Assembly (NCBI RefSeq): GCF_013408685.1 | Contig: NZ_JACBZY010000001.1 | Span: 3,348,001 to 3,412,000, forward strand | Reading direction: 5' to 3' | DNA from: Schumannella luteola | Lineage (GTDB): Bacteria; Actinomycetota; Actinomycetes; Actinomycetales; Microbacteriaceae | Length of the DNA: 64,000 nucleotides | Shown here: positions 42,476-52,673 of the stretch, piece after piece | How positions within the stretch are numbered: position 1 is the first letter of the stretch | Layout of the letters: every line of letters starts with the position of its first letter | Notes under the pieces: generated by a model | What the model saw: only the letters and a program-made list of their open reading frames with translations | The model's database searches: none | Told to the model about the DNA's origin: nothing | Made by a program: the position numbers and the translations under genes

Positions 42476-43396
42476 ATGAGCGACCCTCTGTCGGGCTTCC
42501 TGCGGGCGATCGACCTGACCGACACCGGGGCGCGCACCTCGGAGGACATCTTCACCGGTCCGAGCCAGTGGATGCCCCAGGGTCGCGTCTTCGGCGGACA
42601 GGTGCTCGCGCAGTCGATCACCGCCGCGATGCGCACGGTCGCCGACGACCGGCTCGCGCATTCGATGCACGGCTACTTCCTGCGCCCCGGCGACATCGAG
42701 CAGCCGATCACCTTCTCGGTCGACCGCATCCACGACGGCCGCTCCTTCTCGACGCGGCGCACGCAGGCCTACCAGGACGGCCTGCCGATCCTGTCGATGA
42801 TCGCGTCGTTCCAGGACGTGGATGAGGGCCTCGACCACCAGCACCCGATCGACCTCTCCGCCTATCCGGATCCGGACTCGCTGCCGACGACCGCCGAGGC
42901 GCTGGCCGGGCTCGATCATCCGATCGCGAAGTTCTGGGGCGAGCAGCGGCCCTTCGACATCCGTCACGTCGAGACACCCGTCTACCTGCGCGCCGACGCG
43001 CCGCACCAGGCGACGCAGGCGGTGTGGATGCGCGCGATCGGCGCACTGCCCGACGACCCGAAGCTGCACCAGGCCGCCCTCGCCTACGCGAGCGACTACA
43101 CGATCCTCGAGCCGACGCTGCGCGCGCACGGCATCCCCTGGGTCACGCCCGGGCTCAAGATGGCGAGCCTCGACCATGCGATGTGGTGGCACCGCCCGGC
43201 CCGCGCCGACGAGTGGCTGCTCTACACGCAGGAGTCGACGAACGCGGTCGGCGGGCGCGGACTGTCGACCGCGCGCATCTACGACCGGGGCGGGCGGCTC
43301 GTCGCGAGCGTGACCCAGGAGGGGATGATCCGGGTTCCGCGCGGCGATGCGCCGGAGGGGGATCTCGGGCCGCTGTCGCGCGGGCAGGTCACCTAG
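42476..43396 (+). CDS. tesB: Acyl-CoA thioesterase II
   Basis: A 306-residue double-hotdog thioesterase that cleaves acyl-CoA. N-terminal domain: FGGQVLAQSITAAMRTV, SMHGYFLRPGDIEQPITFSVDRIHDGRSFSTRR. C-terminal domain: SDYTILEPTL, MASLDHAMWWHRPARADEWLLY with the catalytic Asp, and GRGLSTARIYDRGGRLVASVTQEGMIR. Complete, normal length. It overlaps the convergent TetR gene by 4 bp. Confidence 0.95.
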   Translation: MSDPLSGFLRAIDLTDTGARTSEDIFTGPSQWMPQGRVFGGQVLAQSITAAMRTVADDRLAHSMHGYFLRPGDIEQPITFSVDRIHDGRSFSTRRTQAYQDGLPILSMIASFQDVDEGLDHQHPIDLSAYPDPDSLPTTAEALAGLDHPIAKFWGEQRPFDIRHVETPVYLRADAPHQATQAVWMRAIGALPDDPKLHQAALAYASDYTILEPTLRAHGIPWVTPGLKMASLDHAMWWHRPARADEWLLYTQESTNAVGGRGLSTARIYDRGGRLVASVTQEGMIRVPRGDAPEGDLGPLSRGQVT

Positions 43397-44001
43397 GCGG
43401 AATCCGCGCCGTCGGCATCGATCGACGCCGCCACCGCGAGAGCGCTGCGCGACAGGAACCCGACGATCTCGTCGGCGGGCAGCTCGTGCTCGAGCACGCT
43501 CTCGACCAGCACCTCCTCGGCGAAGGCCACCCAGGATCGCAGCGCGATGCGCAGCAGCGGGGAATCGGGCGAGCCGAGCTCGAGAGCGACGGCGGTGACG
43601 CGGTCGGCCTGCTCGCGCCGTGCCTCCTCGACGACCCGGCGCACCTCCGCGTCGGCCGACGCGACGCCGCGCACGAGCGAGTAGAACGTGCCGCGATGCT
43701 GCTCGACGAACTCGACGATGCGGCGCAGGGTGTCGTCGAGCCGCTCCTGAGCGGCCAGCTCGGCGATCGGCTCGGTCGCGCGCAGCATGCTGTCGCGGGC
43801 GGTGCGCACGAGCTCGCGGCGCAGGCCCGCCTGCGAGCCGAAGTAGTGGAAGACGAGAGCGCGCGAGACCCCGGCGGCGCGGGAGAGGAACTCGATCGTG
43901 ACGGTGTCGAGGGGATGCTCGGCGAGGGCCGCGACGCCCGCGGCGACGAGCTGAGAACGGCGGTCCTCCGGCGAGAGACGGGTCCTCCGCTCGGCCGACA
44001 T
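43393..44001 (-). CDS. TetR-family transcriptional regulator
   Basis: A 202-residue repressor. The N-terminal HTH is DTVTIEFLSRAAGVSRALVFHYFGSQAGLRREL and the rest is the all-helical ligand domain. It is divergent from the DUF6230 operon across 257 bp that contain a TetR-type palindrome overlapping a -35 box, so it probably represses that operon. The ATG at 44001 is preferred over a GTG two codons upstream. Confidence 0.92.
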   Translation of the reverse strand: MSAERRTRLSPEDRRSQLVAAGVAALAEHPLDTVTIEFLSRAAGVSRALVFHYFGSQAGLRRELVRTARDSMLRATEPIAELAAQERLDDTLRRIVEFVEQHRGTFYSLVRGVASADAEVRRVVEEARREQADRVTAVALELGSPDSPLLRIALRSWVAFAEEVLVESVLEHELPADEIVGFLSRSALAVAASIDADGADSA

Positions 44002-44082
44002 GAGCACAGCTTAACCATCCGATCCCAGCGCGTGCCGAGTCACGCATCCCCTCGACCGCCCGTCATCAGTGCTACGGCTGTC

Positions 44083-44101
44083 TATTGACAGTCCGTCAAT
44101 A
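44083..44101 (+). promoter_or_regulatory. TetR operator over the DUF6230-operon promoter
   Basis: TATTGAC-AGTCC-GTCAATA is a perfect 7-bp-arm palindrome. Its left arm contains TTGACA (44085-44090), which with TATCGT (44107-44112, 16-bp spacing) forms a good sigma-70-like promoter. Binding would block transcription of 44259-46452. Confidence 0.8.
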
Positions 44102-44258
44102 AGGCGTATCGTGGCCGACCGACGACGCCGGGTCACCGGCGCCGGGCGACCAGAACGGGTTTCGGAAACCGCGTCATAGCCGACGTGATCTCCGGTCTCC
44201 CCTACGGATCGATCCGGCGCCCGCGGGCTCCGGCACCACCGTGGATCAAGGAGGATTC

Positions 44259-44861
44259 ATGCCGTTCCGTCCCTCACTGCGCAAGATCGTGCGCAGTCAC
44301 GCCGGGCGCATCGCCCTCGTCTCGGTTCCCGTCGGACTCGTGGCCGCCGTCACCCTCGGCGGCGTCGCCCAGGGTGCCGTGCCCGTCTCCTTCGCGATCT
44401 CGGGCAGCCAGTTCAAGATCAGCTCCAGCCAGCTCGAGGGCACCGGCTTCTCGCAGTACGCCGGCACCACCAAGGACACCGAAGGCAAAGAGCACCCGGT
44501 CGCGATCGCCAACATCAAGAAGGCGACCCTCGCGAACCTCTGCCAGTCGGTCTCGACCGAGACCCCGCTCGGCAAGGTCGGCATGCGCATCACGGCCGGC
44601 GGCGGCGACACGCCCGCCAGCGCGACCGACCTGCAGATCGGCATGACCGACCTCAAGGGCGACACCAGCTTCGGCAACGTGCGCATCGGCGTCGACGCCT
44701 CGCAGGTCAACACCGACAAGAAGGGCAGCGCCGGCGACTTCGCGCAGGACAGCGACACGATCTCGATCACGAACCTGCAGCAGGTCTCCTGGACGACTCA
44801 GGCCAGCGTCTTCACCCTGACCGGGATGCACGTCGAGCTCAGCGACGAGGAGTGCTTCTGA
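44259..44861 (+). CDS. DUF6230-family secreted protein
   Basis: A 200-residue exported protein. The signal segment is RIALVSVPVGLVAAVTLGGVAQGAVP and the mature protein is a beta-rich domain with FAISGSQFKISSSQLEGTGFSQY, HPVAIANIKKATLANLCQSV and an ending SDEECF. Two Cys (in NLCQS and ECF) may form a disulfide. This matches the streptomycete DUF6230 family, of unknown function. The ATG at 44259 has AAGGAGG upstream. First gene of a three-gene operon with a DUF6114 membrane protein. Confidence 0.88.
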   Translation: MPFRPSLRKIVRSHAGRIALVSVPVGLVAAVTLGGVAQGAVPVSFAISGSQFKISSSQLEGTGFSQYAGTTKDTEGKEHPVAIANIKKATLANLCQSVSTETPLGKVGMRITAGGGDTPASATDLQIGMTDLKGDTSFGNVRIGVDASQVNTDKKGSAGDFAQDSDTISITNLQQVSWTTQASVFTLTGMHVELSDEECF

Positions 44862-44977
44862 GCCGGTGAGCTCTGCGGCGTGACGGCGGGCGGCATCCGA
44901 CGATCGCCCCCACCGAGCGCATTGCGAATCCCGACGCGACGCTCCCGACCCGACACCCCTGACGATCGGACGAGACG

Positions 44978-45670
44978 ATGACCATGATCCGCCCCTCACG
45001 ACACGACGACGAGCCGGCCGACGACGGCCTGACCGGTTCCGGTGACGACGGCGCGATCGAGACCACGGCGCACGCGGGTGGGGTGCCCGATCGCGCCGGG
45101 GACGAGGACGCCGCATTCGGGTCGGCGCCCTCGAGCGCGGCGGCCGGAGACGGCCCCGCCGCGGGTGACGACGTCGGGGGCGACGTCGAGCCTGCGGAGG
45201 GGAGCGTCGTTCAGAGCTCCGGCCGCCGCGCGGTTTTCCGGGCCTGGCGGTCGCGCCGACCCTTCCTGGGCACGATCCTCACGATGCTCGGCGGCGTCGA
45301 GCTGTTCTTCTCCGGCCAGCTCGACCTGGGCCGCATCCACGTCTCCCTCGGCATCGAGGGGCTGCAGGCGACCGTGATCCCGCTCGCGCTCGTGCTGCTC
45401 GGCGTGCTCACGCTGCTCATGCCCGCTCACCGCATCTTCTACGGCGTGATCGGGCTCGCTCTCGCGCTGTACTCGATCGTCGGCGTGAACCTCGGCGGCT
45501 TCCTTGTCGGAATGCTGCTCGCGGTCGTCGGCGGCATCATGACGGTCGCCTGGTCGCCGAAGGACGCGCAGCGCAAGGCCGCGGCGAAGCGGGCGCGGCG
45601 TGCACGATCGGCTGCGGCGCAGACGGCTGCGGATGCGGCGGGCGATTCCGCCGACGAGGCGTCGGTCTGA
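44978..45670 (+). CDS. DUF6114-family membrane protein
   Basis: A 230-residue protein. A 75-residue acidic N-terminus precedes FRAWRSRRPFLGTILTMLGGVELFFSG and four membrane segments, ending LGGFLVGMLLAVVGGIMTVAWSP and a basic Ala/Arg tail. DUF6114 occurs next to DUF6230 in many actinobacteria. Its stop overlaps the next gene's ATG by 1 nt. Probably works with the secreted proteins, perhaps as anchor or channel (inference). Confidence 0.87.
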   Translation: MTMIRPSRHDDEPADDGLTGSGDDGAIETTAHAGGVPDRAGDEDAAFGSAPSSAAAGDGPAAGDDVGGDVEPAEGSVVQSSGRRAVFRAWRSRRPFLGTILTMLGGVELFFSGQLDLGRIHVSLGIEGLQATVIPLALVLLGVLTLLMPAHRIFYGVIGLALALYSIVGVNLGGFLVGMLLAVVGGIMTVAWSPKDAQRKAAAKRARRARSAAAQTAADAAGDSADEASV

Positions 45671-46452
45671 TGCGCCCGGCTCCCTCGCGCCGCGGCGCCG
45701 TGCGACGCGGCGGACTGCTCGGCCTCGTCGCGCTGGCGGCGACCGCGCTGCTCGGCATCGGCGCGGCGCCGCTGCCGGCGCCCGCCTCGGCGCCGAACGG
45801 AACCGCCCCCGCCGCATTCTGCATCCCGATCCTCATGGACTGCTCGGGAGGCGGGTCGGGTTCCGGTGGTGGCGGCTCGACGCCCTCGCCCAGCCCGTCG
45901 CCGGGCAGCCCGATCCCGGGAGTGCCGATCCCCGGGCTTCCCGGCGCCGGCAGCGGCGGCTCAGGCAGTGGGAGCGGCGCGACGCCGGGCACCCCGACTC
46001 CCCCGCCCGCACCCGCCGACGCGATCGCGGATCCGGATGCGCCCGTGATGACCCTCCCGGCCGCACAGCTCGAGGGCTCGTCGCTGTCGTTCACCGGTCT
46101 CAAGGGGCTCAGTCTCGTGACCGTGCCGCTCGCCGACGGCACGCGGACTCCCGTTCTCAAGCTCGAGGTCGACTCGATCGCGATCGACGACTTCGTGCTG
46201 GATGTGCGCCACGAGGCCGGCGGCGACGCGCTCGTCACCAAGGCCGGCCGGATGGAGCTGCACGGTCACGTGGTGGTCTATCTCGACTCGGTCAGCGCGA
46301 CCGGACCGAACGGGGTCGGTCTGAGCCTGGGCGCCCAGACGCCGCTGCCCGGCGACGAGCTGCCGCCGAAGCTGCTGCAGGTGTCGCTCGGACTCGTCGG
46401 CGTGACGGGCGATCGCATCAGCTTCACGCCGGTGCACCAGTACTTCGGCTGA
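45670..46452 (+). CDS. Secreted Gly/Pro/Ser-rich protein, third gene of the DUF6230 operon
   Basis: A 260-residue exported protein. The signal sequence ends APLPAPASA; then come two Cys (FCIPILMDCSGG), an 80-residue Gly/Ser/Pro linker, and a C-terminal beta-rich domain of about 130 residues. Its start, AAQLEGSSLSFTGLKG, resembles SSQLEGTGFSQYAG of the first gene, so the two may share a fold. Coupled to the DUF6114 gene. Function unknown. Confidence 0.8.
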   Translation: MRPAPSRRGAVRRGGLLGLVALAATALLGIGAAPLPAPASAPNGTAPAAFCIPILMDCSGGGSGSGGGGSTPSPSPSPGSPIPGVPIPGLPGAGSGGSGSGSGATPGTPTPPPAPADAIADPDAPVMTLPAAQLEGSSLSFTGLKGLSLVTVPLADGTRTPVLKLEVDSIAIDDFVLDVRHEAGGDALVTKAGRMELHGHVVVYLDSVSATGPNGVGLSLGAQTPLPGDELPPKLLQVSLGLVGVTGDRISFTPVHQYFG

Positions 46453-46481
46453 CTCGCTCCTCGGCTGATCCGGCCGAGGCG

Positions 46482-46523
46482 AGAAGGGCGTGACCCCGCA
46501 CACCTGCGGGGTCACGCCCTTCT
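46482..46523. terminator. Terminator of the DUF6230 operon
   Basis: A perfect 19-bp stem (46482-46500 with 46505-46523) with a CACC loop. It also lies downstream of the convergent thioesterase gene and can serve both. Confidence 0.85.
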
Positions 46524-46564
46524 GCTGTGGTGCGTGCTGATGCGCGGCTGCGGGCTCCGCTCGC

Positions 46565-47044
46565 TCAGCGCCGGCGGAACTCGATCGGCGCCTCGAGGTA
46601 GGGCGCCCAGGCCTCGCGCTCGGCGTCGGTGATGCGCCGTGGGCGACCGGAGGTCGCATCCACCAGCACGATCGTCGTGGCGGCCTTGGCGTAGAGCAGC
46701 GGCTCGTCGCCCTCGGGCGAGCGCACCTCGTAGCAGACCTCGAGGCTGGCGCCGCCGAGGTGGCCGAGCCAGAGCTGCACGTCGAGCGGACGACGCAGGT
46801 ACGGGATCGGGGCGAGGTACTCGACCTCCTGCCGGCCGATGAGCGTCATGGTCGCGGCGCCGGGACTGCCGTCGAGGATCGCGGTCGTGCCGCCGACCGC
46901 TGATTCGGCGCCCGCGGCGTCGGTGGCCCAGAAGGCCTGGATGCGCGCCTCCTCGAGAAGCACGAGCATGGCCGCGTTGTTGACGTGGCCGTAGGCGTCG
47001 AGGTCGTTCCAGCGCAGCCGGATCGGCACGTGCAGACGGGTCAT
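46565..47044 (-). CDS. 4HBT hotdog acyl-CoA thioesterase
   Basis: A 159-residue hotdog-fold thioesterase. Its catalytic region is RLRWNDLDAYGHVNNAAMLVLLEEARIQAF with the conserved Asp and His-Val-Asn; QEVEYLAPIPYLRRPLDVQLWLGHLGGASLEVCYEV forms the sheet. It is 94 bp past ettA on the same strand but beyond a strong terminator. Confidence 0.9.
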   Translation of the reverse strand: MTRLHVPIRLRWNDLDAYGHVNNAAMLVLLEEARIQAFWATDAAGAESAVGGTTAILDGSPGAATMTLIGRQEVEYLAPIPYLRRPLDVQLWLGHLGGASLEVCYEVRSPEGDEPLLYAKAATTIVLVDATSGRPRRITDAEREAWAPYLEAPIEFRRR

Positions 47045-47101
47045 GGCGGGCTTCCCTTCTCGGGCGGATGGCAGTGAGCGGGTGGTGGCACGCGGAGACG
47101 A

Positions 47102-47133
47102 CGAAGCGGAGGCCCGGTCGGGCCTCCGCTTCG
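47102..47133 (-). terminator. ettA terminator
   Basis: CGAAGCGGAGGCCCG pairs with CGGGCCTCCGCTTCG across a very tight GT turn, right after the ettA stop. Confidence 0.75.
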
Positions 47134-47138
47134 GTCGA

Positions 47139-48821
<1,683 letters not shown>

Positions 48822-48921
48822 GTTCCGATCCTAGTTTCGCGTGGAGTGGTGGGCTGACCGGATCGGGCCGCGCTCAGGCTCAGCGACGCGCGCCGCCGCG
48901 GTCAGCGGGGGCGGTGCCGGA

Positions 48922-49410
48922 CTACCAGTCGATGGGGCGGGTGGCGCCGATGAGGCACTTGCCCGTGTCCATCGCCAGGGCGGTGGTCGAGTGGTAGCCG
49001 ATGTTGCCGTACTGCCCGATGAGGCAGGTCGTGCCGAGCTTGACCGAGAACTGGATGTTGTCGGCCTTGAGTCCGACCGCCGTGGTGTCGGCGGTGACCT
49101 CCATGGCGGCCTTGTCGAAGCCGGCCTTGACGAGCGTGTCGATGAAGGTGCGGCCGCCGAGGTCGCCGCCGGCGGCGACGAGCTTCTCGTTGACGGAGTC
49201 GAAGTAGGCCTTGTTGTCGTCCGCGTCGCCGGTGGGGTCGAGCTTCGGCGCCGCCGGAGCGGACGACGAGGAACTCGGCTTAGGCGAGGTGCTGGGCTGG
49301 GGCGTACTCGGCGTGCACCCGGTCAGCAGCAGCACGGCCAGGGCCGCAGCCGCTCCGCCGGATCCGATCGCGATGCCGACGCTGCGGCGCGCGGTGGCGG
49401 TGTGCGGCAT
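48922..49410 (-). CDS. DUF6993-like lipoprotein
   Basis: A 162-residue lipoprotein. The signal ends LAVLLLTGCTP (lipobox Cys near 32), a Ser/Pro/Thr linker follows, and the outer domain reads DDNKAYFDSVNEKLVAAGGDLGGRTFIDTLVKAGF...IQFSVKLGTTCLIGQYG...TGKCLIG. Two later Cys probably form a disulfide. Resembles the DUF6993 family of actinobacterial lipoproteins; function unknown. Confidence 0.8.
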   Translation of the reverse strand: MPHTATARRSVGIAIGSGGAAAALAVLLLTGCTPSTPQPSTSPKPSSSSSAPAAPKLDPTGDADDNKAYFDSVNEKLVAAGGDLGGRTFIDTLVKAGFDKAAMEVTADTTAVGLKADNIQFSVKLGTTCLIGQYGNIGYHSTTALAMDTGKCLIGATRPIDW

Positions 49411-49483
49411 GGTCCCCCGTCTCGTCGTGCGCCCGCTCGGGCGCGGGCCGCGACGAGTCTACGTCGCACGAGCGGAGCGGACC

Positions 49484-50014
49484 TCAGAAGGGCGTCGGGA
49501 TGGCCTCATCCAGCACGGCGGGTCGATCGGCGCCCGCTCCCGGGGCCGCCCAGCCGTCCGCATCCGCCCCGCCGGCGCTGAGCTCCGGCTGCCCGGCCGC
49601 ACCGTCGTGGTCCGCGACCGCGTCGCCGCTCTCGGCGTCGCGTCCCTTCGACGAGCTGCGGATGACGCGCGAGTAGACGCTCGTGCCCCAGCTGAGGTCG
49701 TGCCCCACGGCGTCGGCCTCGACGTCGATCGTGATGCCCGAGCGGTCGTCTTTCGTCCACTCCTTCAGTCGGATGCGGCCGGTGACGACGACCCGGTCGC
49801 CCTGCTTGACCGAGTGGTGCACGTTGCCGGCGAGGTGGCGGAAGGAGCTGATCGTGTACCAGTTCGTGTCGCCGTCGATCCAGCGGCGCTCCACTCTGTC
49901 GAAGCGCCGATGGGTCGAGACGAGGCGGAAGGTGGTGATCTCGAGCCCGTCGCCGGTGACGACGTGGCGCGGCTCCGTTCCGACGAGCCCGGTGAGCGTG
50001 ATGGTGTCCGACAT
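49484..50014 (-). CDS. ssb: Single-stranded DNA-binding protein paralogue
   Basis: A 176-residue OB-fold SSB. DTITLTGLVGTEPRHVVTGDGLEITTFRLVSTHRRFDR...NWYTISSFRHLAGNVHHSVKQGDRVVVTGRIRLKEW is the tetramer core. The C-terminal half is a disordered Gly/Ala/Asp region ending LDEAIPTPF, a weakened form of the usual acidic DDDIPF tip. Probably an accessory SSB, since the housekeeping gene normally sits with rpsF/rpsR, absent here. The ATG at 50014 has GGAGG upstream. Confidence 0.9.
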   Translation of the reverse strand: MSDTITLTGLVGTEPRHVVTGDGLEITTFRLVSTHRRFDRVERRWIDGDTNWYTISSFRHLAGNVHHSVKQGDRVVVTGRIRLKEWTKDDRSGITIDVEADAVGHDLSWGTSVYSRVIRSSSKGRDAESGDAVADHDGAAGQPELSAGGADADGWAAPGAGADRPAVLDEAIPTPF

Positions 50015-50208
50015 GGTGGCCTCCTGGTCTCCGGCGCGAGCGGCGGGCCGCACCGGGCGGGACCGCCGGCGATGCGGTCGGATGCCGGGCCCGCTCGTGC
50101 CGGGAAGGAGCCCGGCATCCGATGCCCACCACAGTGACCGGGAACAGCACGACGCCGACCGGTGCGGATCGCATCCGTGGATGGATCGCGCCGATCGGCG
50201 TCTGGGGA

Positions 50209-50231
50209 GGAGAGGCGCGAGACGCCTCTCC
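50209..50231 (-). terminator. Terminator after the 70-residue protein gene
   Basis: GGAGAGGCG-CGAGA-CGCCTCTCC stem directly past the stop at 50238. A second hairpin, 50081-50090 with 50110-50119, lies further on. Confidence 0.6.
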
Positions 50232-50237
50232 GAGAGC

Positions 50238-50450
50238 TCAGTGCTCGTGGAACTCCGGCCAGTCGGAGCCGGGCGTCATCGCCGCGTGCAGGGCTCCCTT
50301 GGCCACGTTGAGGCTGGGGTAGACCCCGCGATACCGGCCGTCGCTCACCATCTTGACGACGAATCCGTCATCGGTGCGGTGGATCGAGCCGACCGCTCCT
50401 GCGGGGCCGAAAGCCACCCAGGTCTGCCGGGTCATGGTCGGTGTGCTCAT
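50238..50450 (-). CDS. Small hypothetical protein
   Basis: A 70-residue protein (TRQTWVAFGPAGAVGSIHRT...GRYRGVYPSLNVAKGALHAAM). The ATG is preceded by GGAGCACGAG, a reasonable ribosome site. Mixed beta-alpha character, no signal peptide. Not recognised. Confidence 0.65.
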   Translation of the reverse strand: MSTPTMTRQTWVAFGPAGAVGSIHRTDDGFVVKMVSDGRYRGVYPSLNVAKGALHAAMTPGSDWPEFHEH

Positions 50451-50693
50451 CTCGTGCTCCTTCGCCGTCGTGACGGTCTGCACGGTCGCCGGAACTCGGA
50501 CTCCGGCGTCCTGTGCCGGGCACACTACGCCTGCGCGCGCCGGGAAGACAGAGGCGCGGCCCGGAGCGGAGGGGATGCCCAGGCCCGGATGCGGACCACA
50601 CCCGGGACGAGCGCGCGGCGCCGCGCGAGCCCACGCGAGCCCGCGCGGATTCCGACGCGGCTCCCTCGGCGGATGTCGGCCCGGCGGGGCATC

Positions 50694-51920
50694 ATGGTCG
50701 CGATGCTCCCCCGACGTCACGCTCGTCCCCGCCGCCTCCGCAGCCCTCGCCGACTGTCCCGGTCACGCCGGATCCTTGCCGCGACGCTGGTCGTCGCCGC
50801 CGCGGCGGCGCTGACGGCGTGCGCCCCGACGGCGCCGACGCCGAAGCCCTCAACGAGCGGCGGCGCCGCGCATCCCTCCCCCTCGGCGACGCCCGACCCG
50901 ATCGCCGGGCTCAGCGTGCAGCAGAAGGTCGGCCTGCTCTTCATCGTCGGAACGCCCGCGACGAGCGCCGACCCGGCCACGATCGACGCGGTGACGAACC
51001 GCGGCGTGCGGGGCGTGTTCCTCGCCGGGCGCTCCCGCGCCGGGACGCAGGCGACCGCCCAGCTCGTCACGCAGTTCACCGGCATCGCGCCGACGGCCGG
51101 CACCGCCGCGGCCGATGTGACGCTGACGGTCGCGACCGACCAGGAGGGCGGGCAGGTGCAGGTGCTGCGCGGGCCGGGCTTCAGCGACATCCCCTCGGCG
51201 CTCGACCAGGGCGGCATCGATCCGGCGACGCTGAAGGGCTCCGCCGCGACCTGGGCCGCCGAGCTGCGCAGCGCCGGCGTGACGATGAACCTCGGCCCCG
51301 TCGCCGACCTCGTCGGGTCCCCGGCCGAGGCGCGCGGCAATCCGCCGATCGGCGGCTACGACCGCCAGTTCGGCTACGACCGCGACACGATCGTCGCGCA
51401 CGCCGGGGCGGTCGCCGAGGGGATGCGGGGAGCAGGCGTCGCCCCGGTGCTCAAGCACTTCCCCGGGCTCGGCCATGTGACGGCGAACACCGACACCGCG
51501 AAGAACGTGGTCGATCAGGCGGTCACCGCCGACTCCGTCGACGTCGACGTCTTCCGCCGGCTGCTGCCCTCGACCGACGCAGTGATGATGTCGAACGCGG
51601 TCTACGCGAGCATCGATCCGAGCGCCCCCGCCGTCTTCTCGCCCATCGTGGTGACCCAGCTGCTGCGGCAGCAGCTCGGCTTCCGCGGCCTCATCGTCAC
51701 CGACGACCTCTCGGCCACGGCACAGCTGAAGGCCTGGGCGCCCGGCGATCGGGCCGTGCTCGCGGTGGCGGCGGGATGCGACCAGCTGCTGGTCTCGGCC
51801 GATGCGAGCGTGGCCGCATCCATGATCGACGCCGTCGTGGCGCGCGCCCAGAGCGACCCGGACTTCGCGAAGAAGGTGGATGCGGCGGCCCGCCGGGTCG
51901 TGACGGACCGCCGCGGCTGA
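50694..51920 (+). CDS. Glycoside hydrolase family 3 lipoprotein (NagZ-like beta-N-acetylhexosaminidase)
   Basis: A 408-residue exported enzyme. The Arg-rich N-terminus leads into ILAATLVVAAAAALTACAP (lipobox Cys near 43), then a Pro/Ser linker and the GH3 TIM barrel. Seen are VATDQEGGQVQVLRGPGFSDIPSA, VTMNLGPVADL, PVLKHFPGLGHVTANTDT with the catalytic Asp/His loop, and FRGLIVTDDLSATA with the nucleophile Asp. Likely removes N-acetylglucosamine from cell-wall fragments. Start ATG 50694 or the ATG three codons on; neither has a clear ribosome site. Confidence 0.9.
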   Translation: MVAMLPRRHARPRRLRSPRRLSRSRRILAATLVVAAAAALTACAPTAPTPKPSTSGGAAHPSPSATPDPIAGLSVQQKVGLLFIVGTPATSADPATIDAVTNRGVRGVFLAGRSRAGTQATAQLVTQFTGIAPTAGTAAADVTLTVATDQEGGQVQVLRGPGFSDIPSALDQGGIDPATLKGSAATWAAELRSAGVTMNLGPVADLVGSPAEARGNPPIGGYDRQFGYDRDTIVAHAGAVAEGMRGAGVAPVLKHFPGLGHVTANTDTAKNVVDQAVTADSVDVDVFRRLLPSTDAVMMSNAVYASIDPSAPAVFSPIVVTQLLRQQLGFRGLIVTDDLSATAQLKAWAPGDRAVLAVAAGCDQLLVSADASVAASMIDAVVARAQSDPDFAKKVDAAARRVVTDRRG

Positions 51921-51924
51921 GTCA

Positions 51925-51947
51925 GCCCGCGAGCTGCACTCGCGGGC
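51925..51947 (+). terminator. Terminator after the GH3 gene
   Basis: A 9-bp stem GCCCGCGAG-CTGCA-CTCGCGGGC right after the stop. Confidence 0.6.
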
Positions 51948-51966
51948 GACGACTCAGACCGGGTGA

Positions 51967-52008
51967 GTCAGCTCGCCAGGCTCAGCTCGCGAGGCTCAAC
52001 TCGCCAGA
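51967..52008. repeat. Three-copy 14-bp tandem repeat across the msrA stop codon
   Basis: Units start at 51967, 51981 and 51995. On the minus strand they read as variants of CTGGCGAGTTGAGC, the last codons (LAS, stop) of msrA; two degenerate copies lie past the stop. The duplication resembles that at the tig stop. Confidence 0.75.
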
Positions 52009-52523
52009 ACGTACTGCGCGTAGCTCTTGCGCACCTTGTTGACCTTGGGCAGCGCGACCGCGAGGCAGTAGCCCTGGCCCGGGTTCTTGGCGAAGAAGTC
52101 CTGGTGGTACTCCTCTGCGCGCCAGTAGACCCCGAGCGGCTCGATCGTGGTGACGATGTCGCCCTCCCAGATCTCGGCCGCGCGGTCGCGAGCGGCCTCG
52201 AACTCGGCCTTCTGCTGCTCGTCGGCGTAGAACATGGCCGAGCGGTACTGGGTGCCCACGTCGTTGCCCTGACGGTTCAGCTGACGCGGGTCGTGCAGGG
52301 TGAAGAAGACGTCGAGGATGACCGACTCGGGGATCACCGTCTCGTCGAAGGTGACGGCGACCGCCTCGGCGTGGCCGGTCAGTCCGGTGCAGACGGCTTC
52401 GTAGCTGGGCTCGGCGGTGGCTCCACCGGTGTAGCCCGACACGACATCCTTCACGCCCTGGAGCGTGCGGTAGACGGCGTCGAGACACCAGAAGCATCCG
52501 CCGGCGACGACGAAAGTGCGCAT
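51996..52523 (-). CDS. msrA: Peptide methionine-S-sulfoxide reductase MsrA
   Basis: A 175-residue repair enzyme that reduces methionine-S-sulfoxide. The catalytic motif GGCFWC places the reactive Cys at residue 10; SGYTGGATAEPSYEAVCTGLTGHAEAV and HDPRQLNRQGNDVGTQYRSAMFY are conserved. A resolving Cys is likely the one in GYCLAVALPKV. The ATG at 52523 is the conserved start. Confidence 0.97.
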   Translation of the reverse strand: MRTFVVAGGCFWCLDAVYRTLQGVKDVVSGYTGGATAEPSYEAVCTGLTGHAEAVAVTFDETVIPESVILDVFFTLHDPRQLNRQGNDVGTQYRSAMFYADEQQKAEFEAARDRAAEIWEGDIVTTIEPLGVYWRAEEYHQDFFAKNPGQGYCLAVALPKVNKVRKSYAQYVLAS

Positions 52524-52673
52524 GTGATGAACCTGCTTTCCGTGGATCGGGGAGGTTTCGCTGTCTGCAACGCCCCGCCACCCCATCCTGTTCCACCGCG
52601 CGGCGCTCAGCGACATCGTCCATCTGGTGCGCAGCCCGGCGGTCGGCCCCGCGCTGTCGATAGCGTCGACGCC

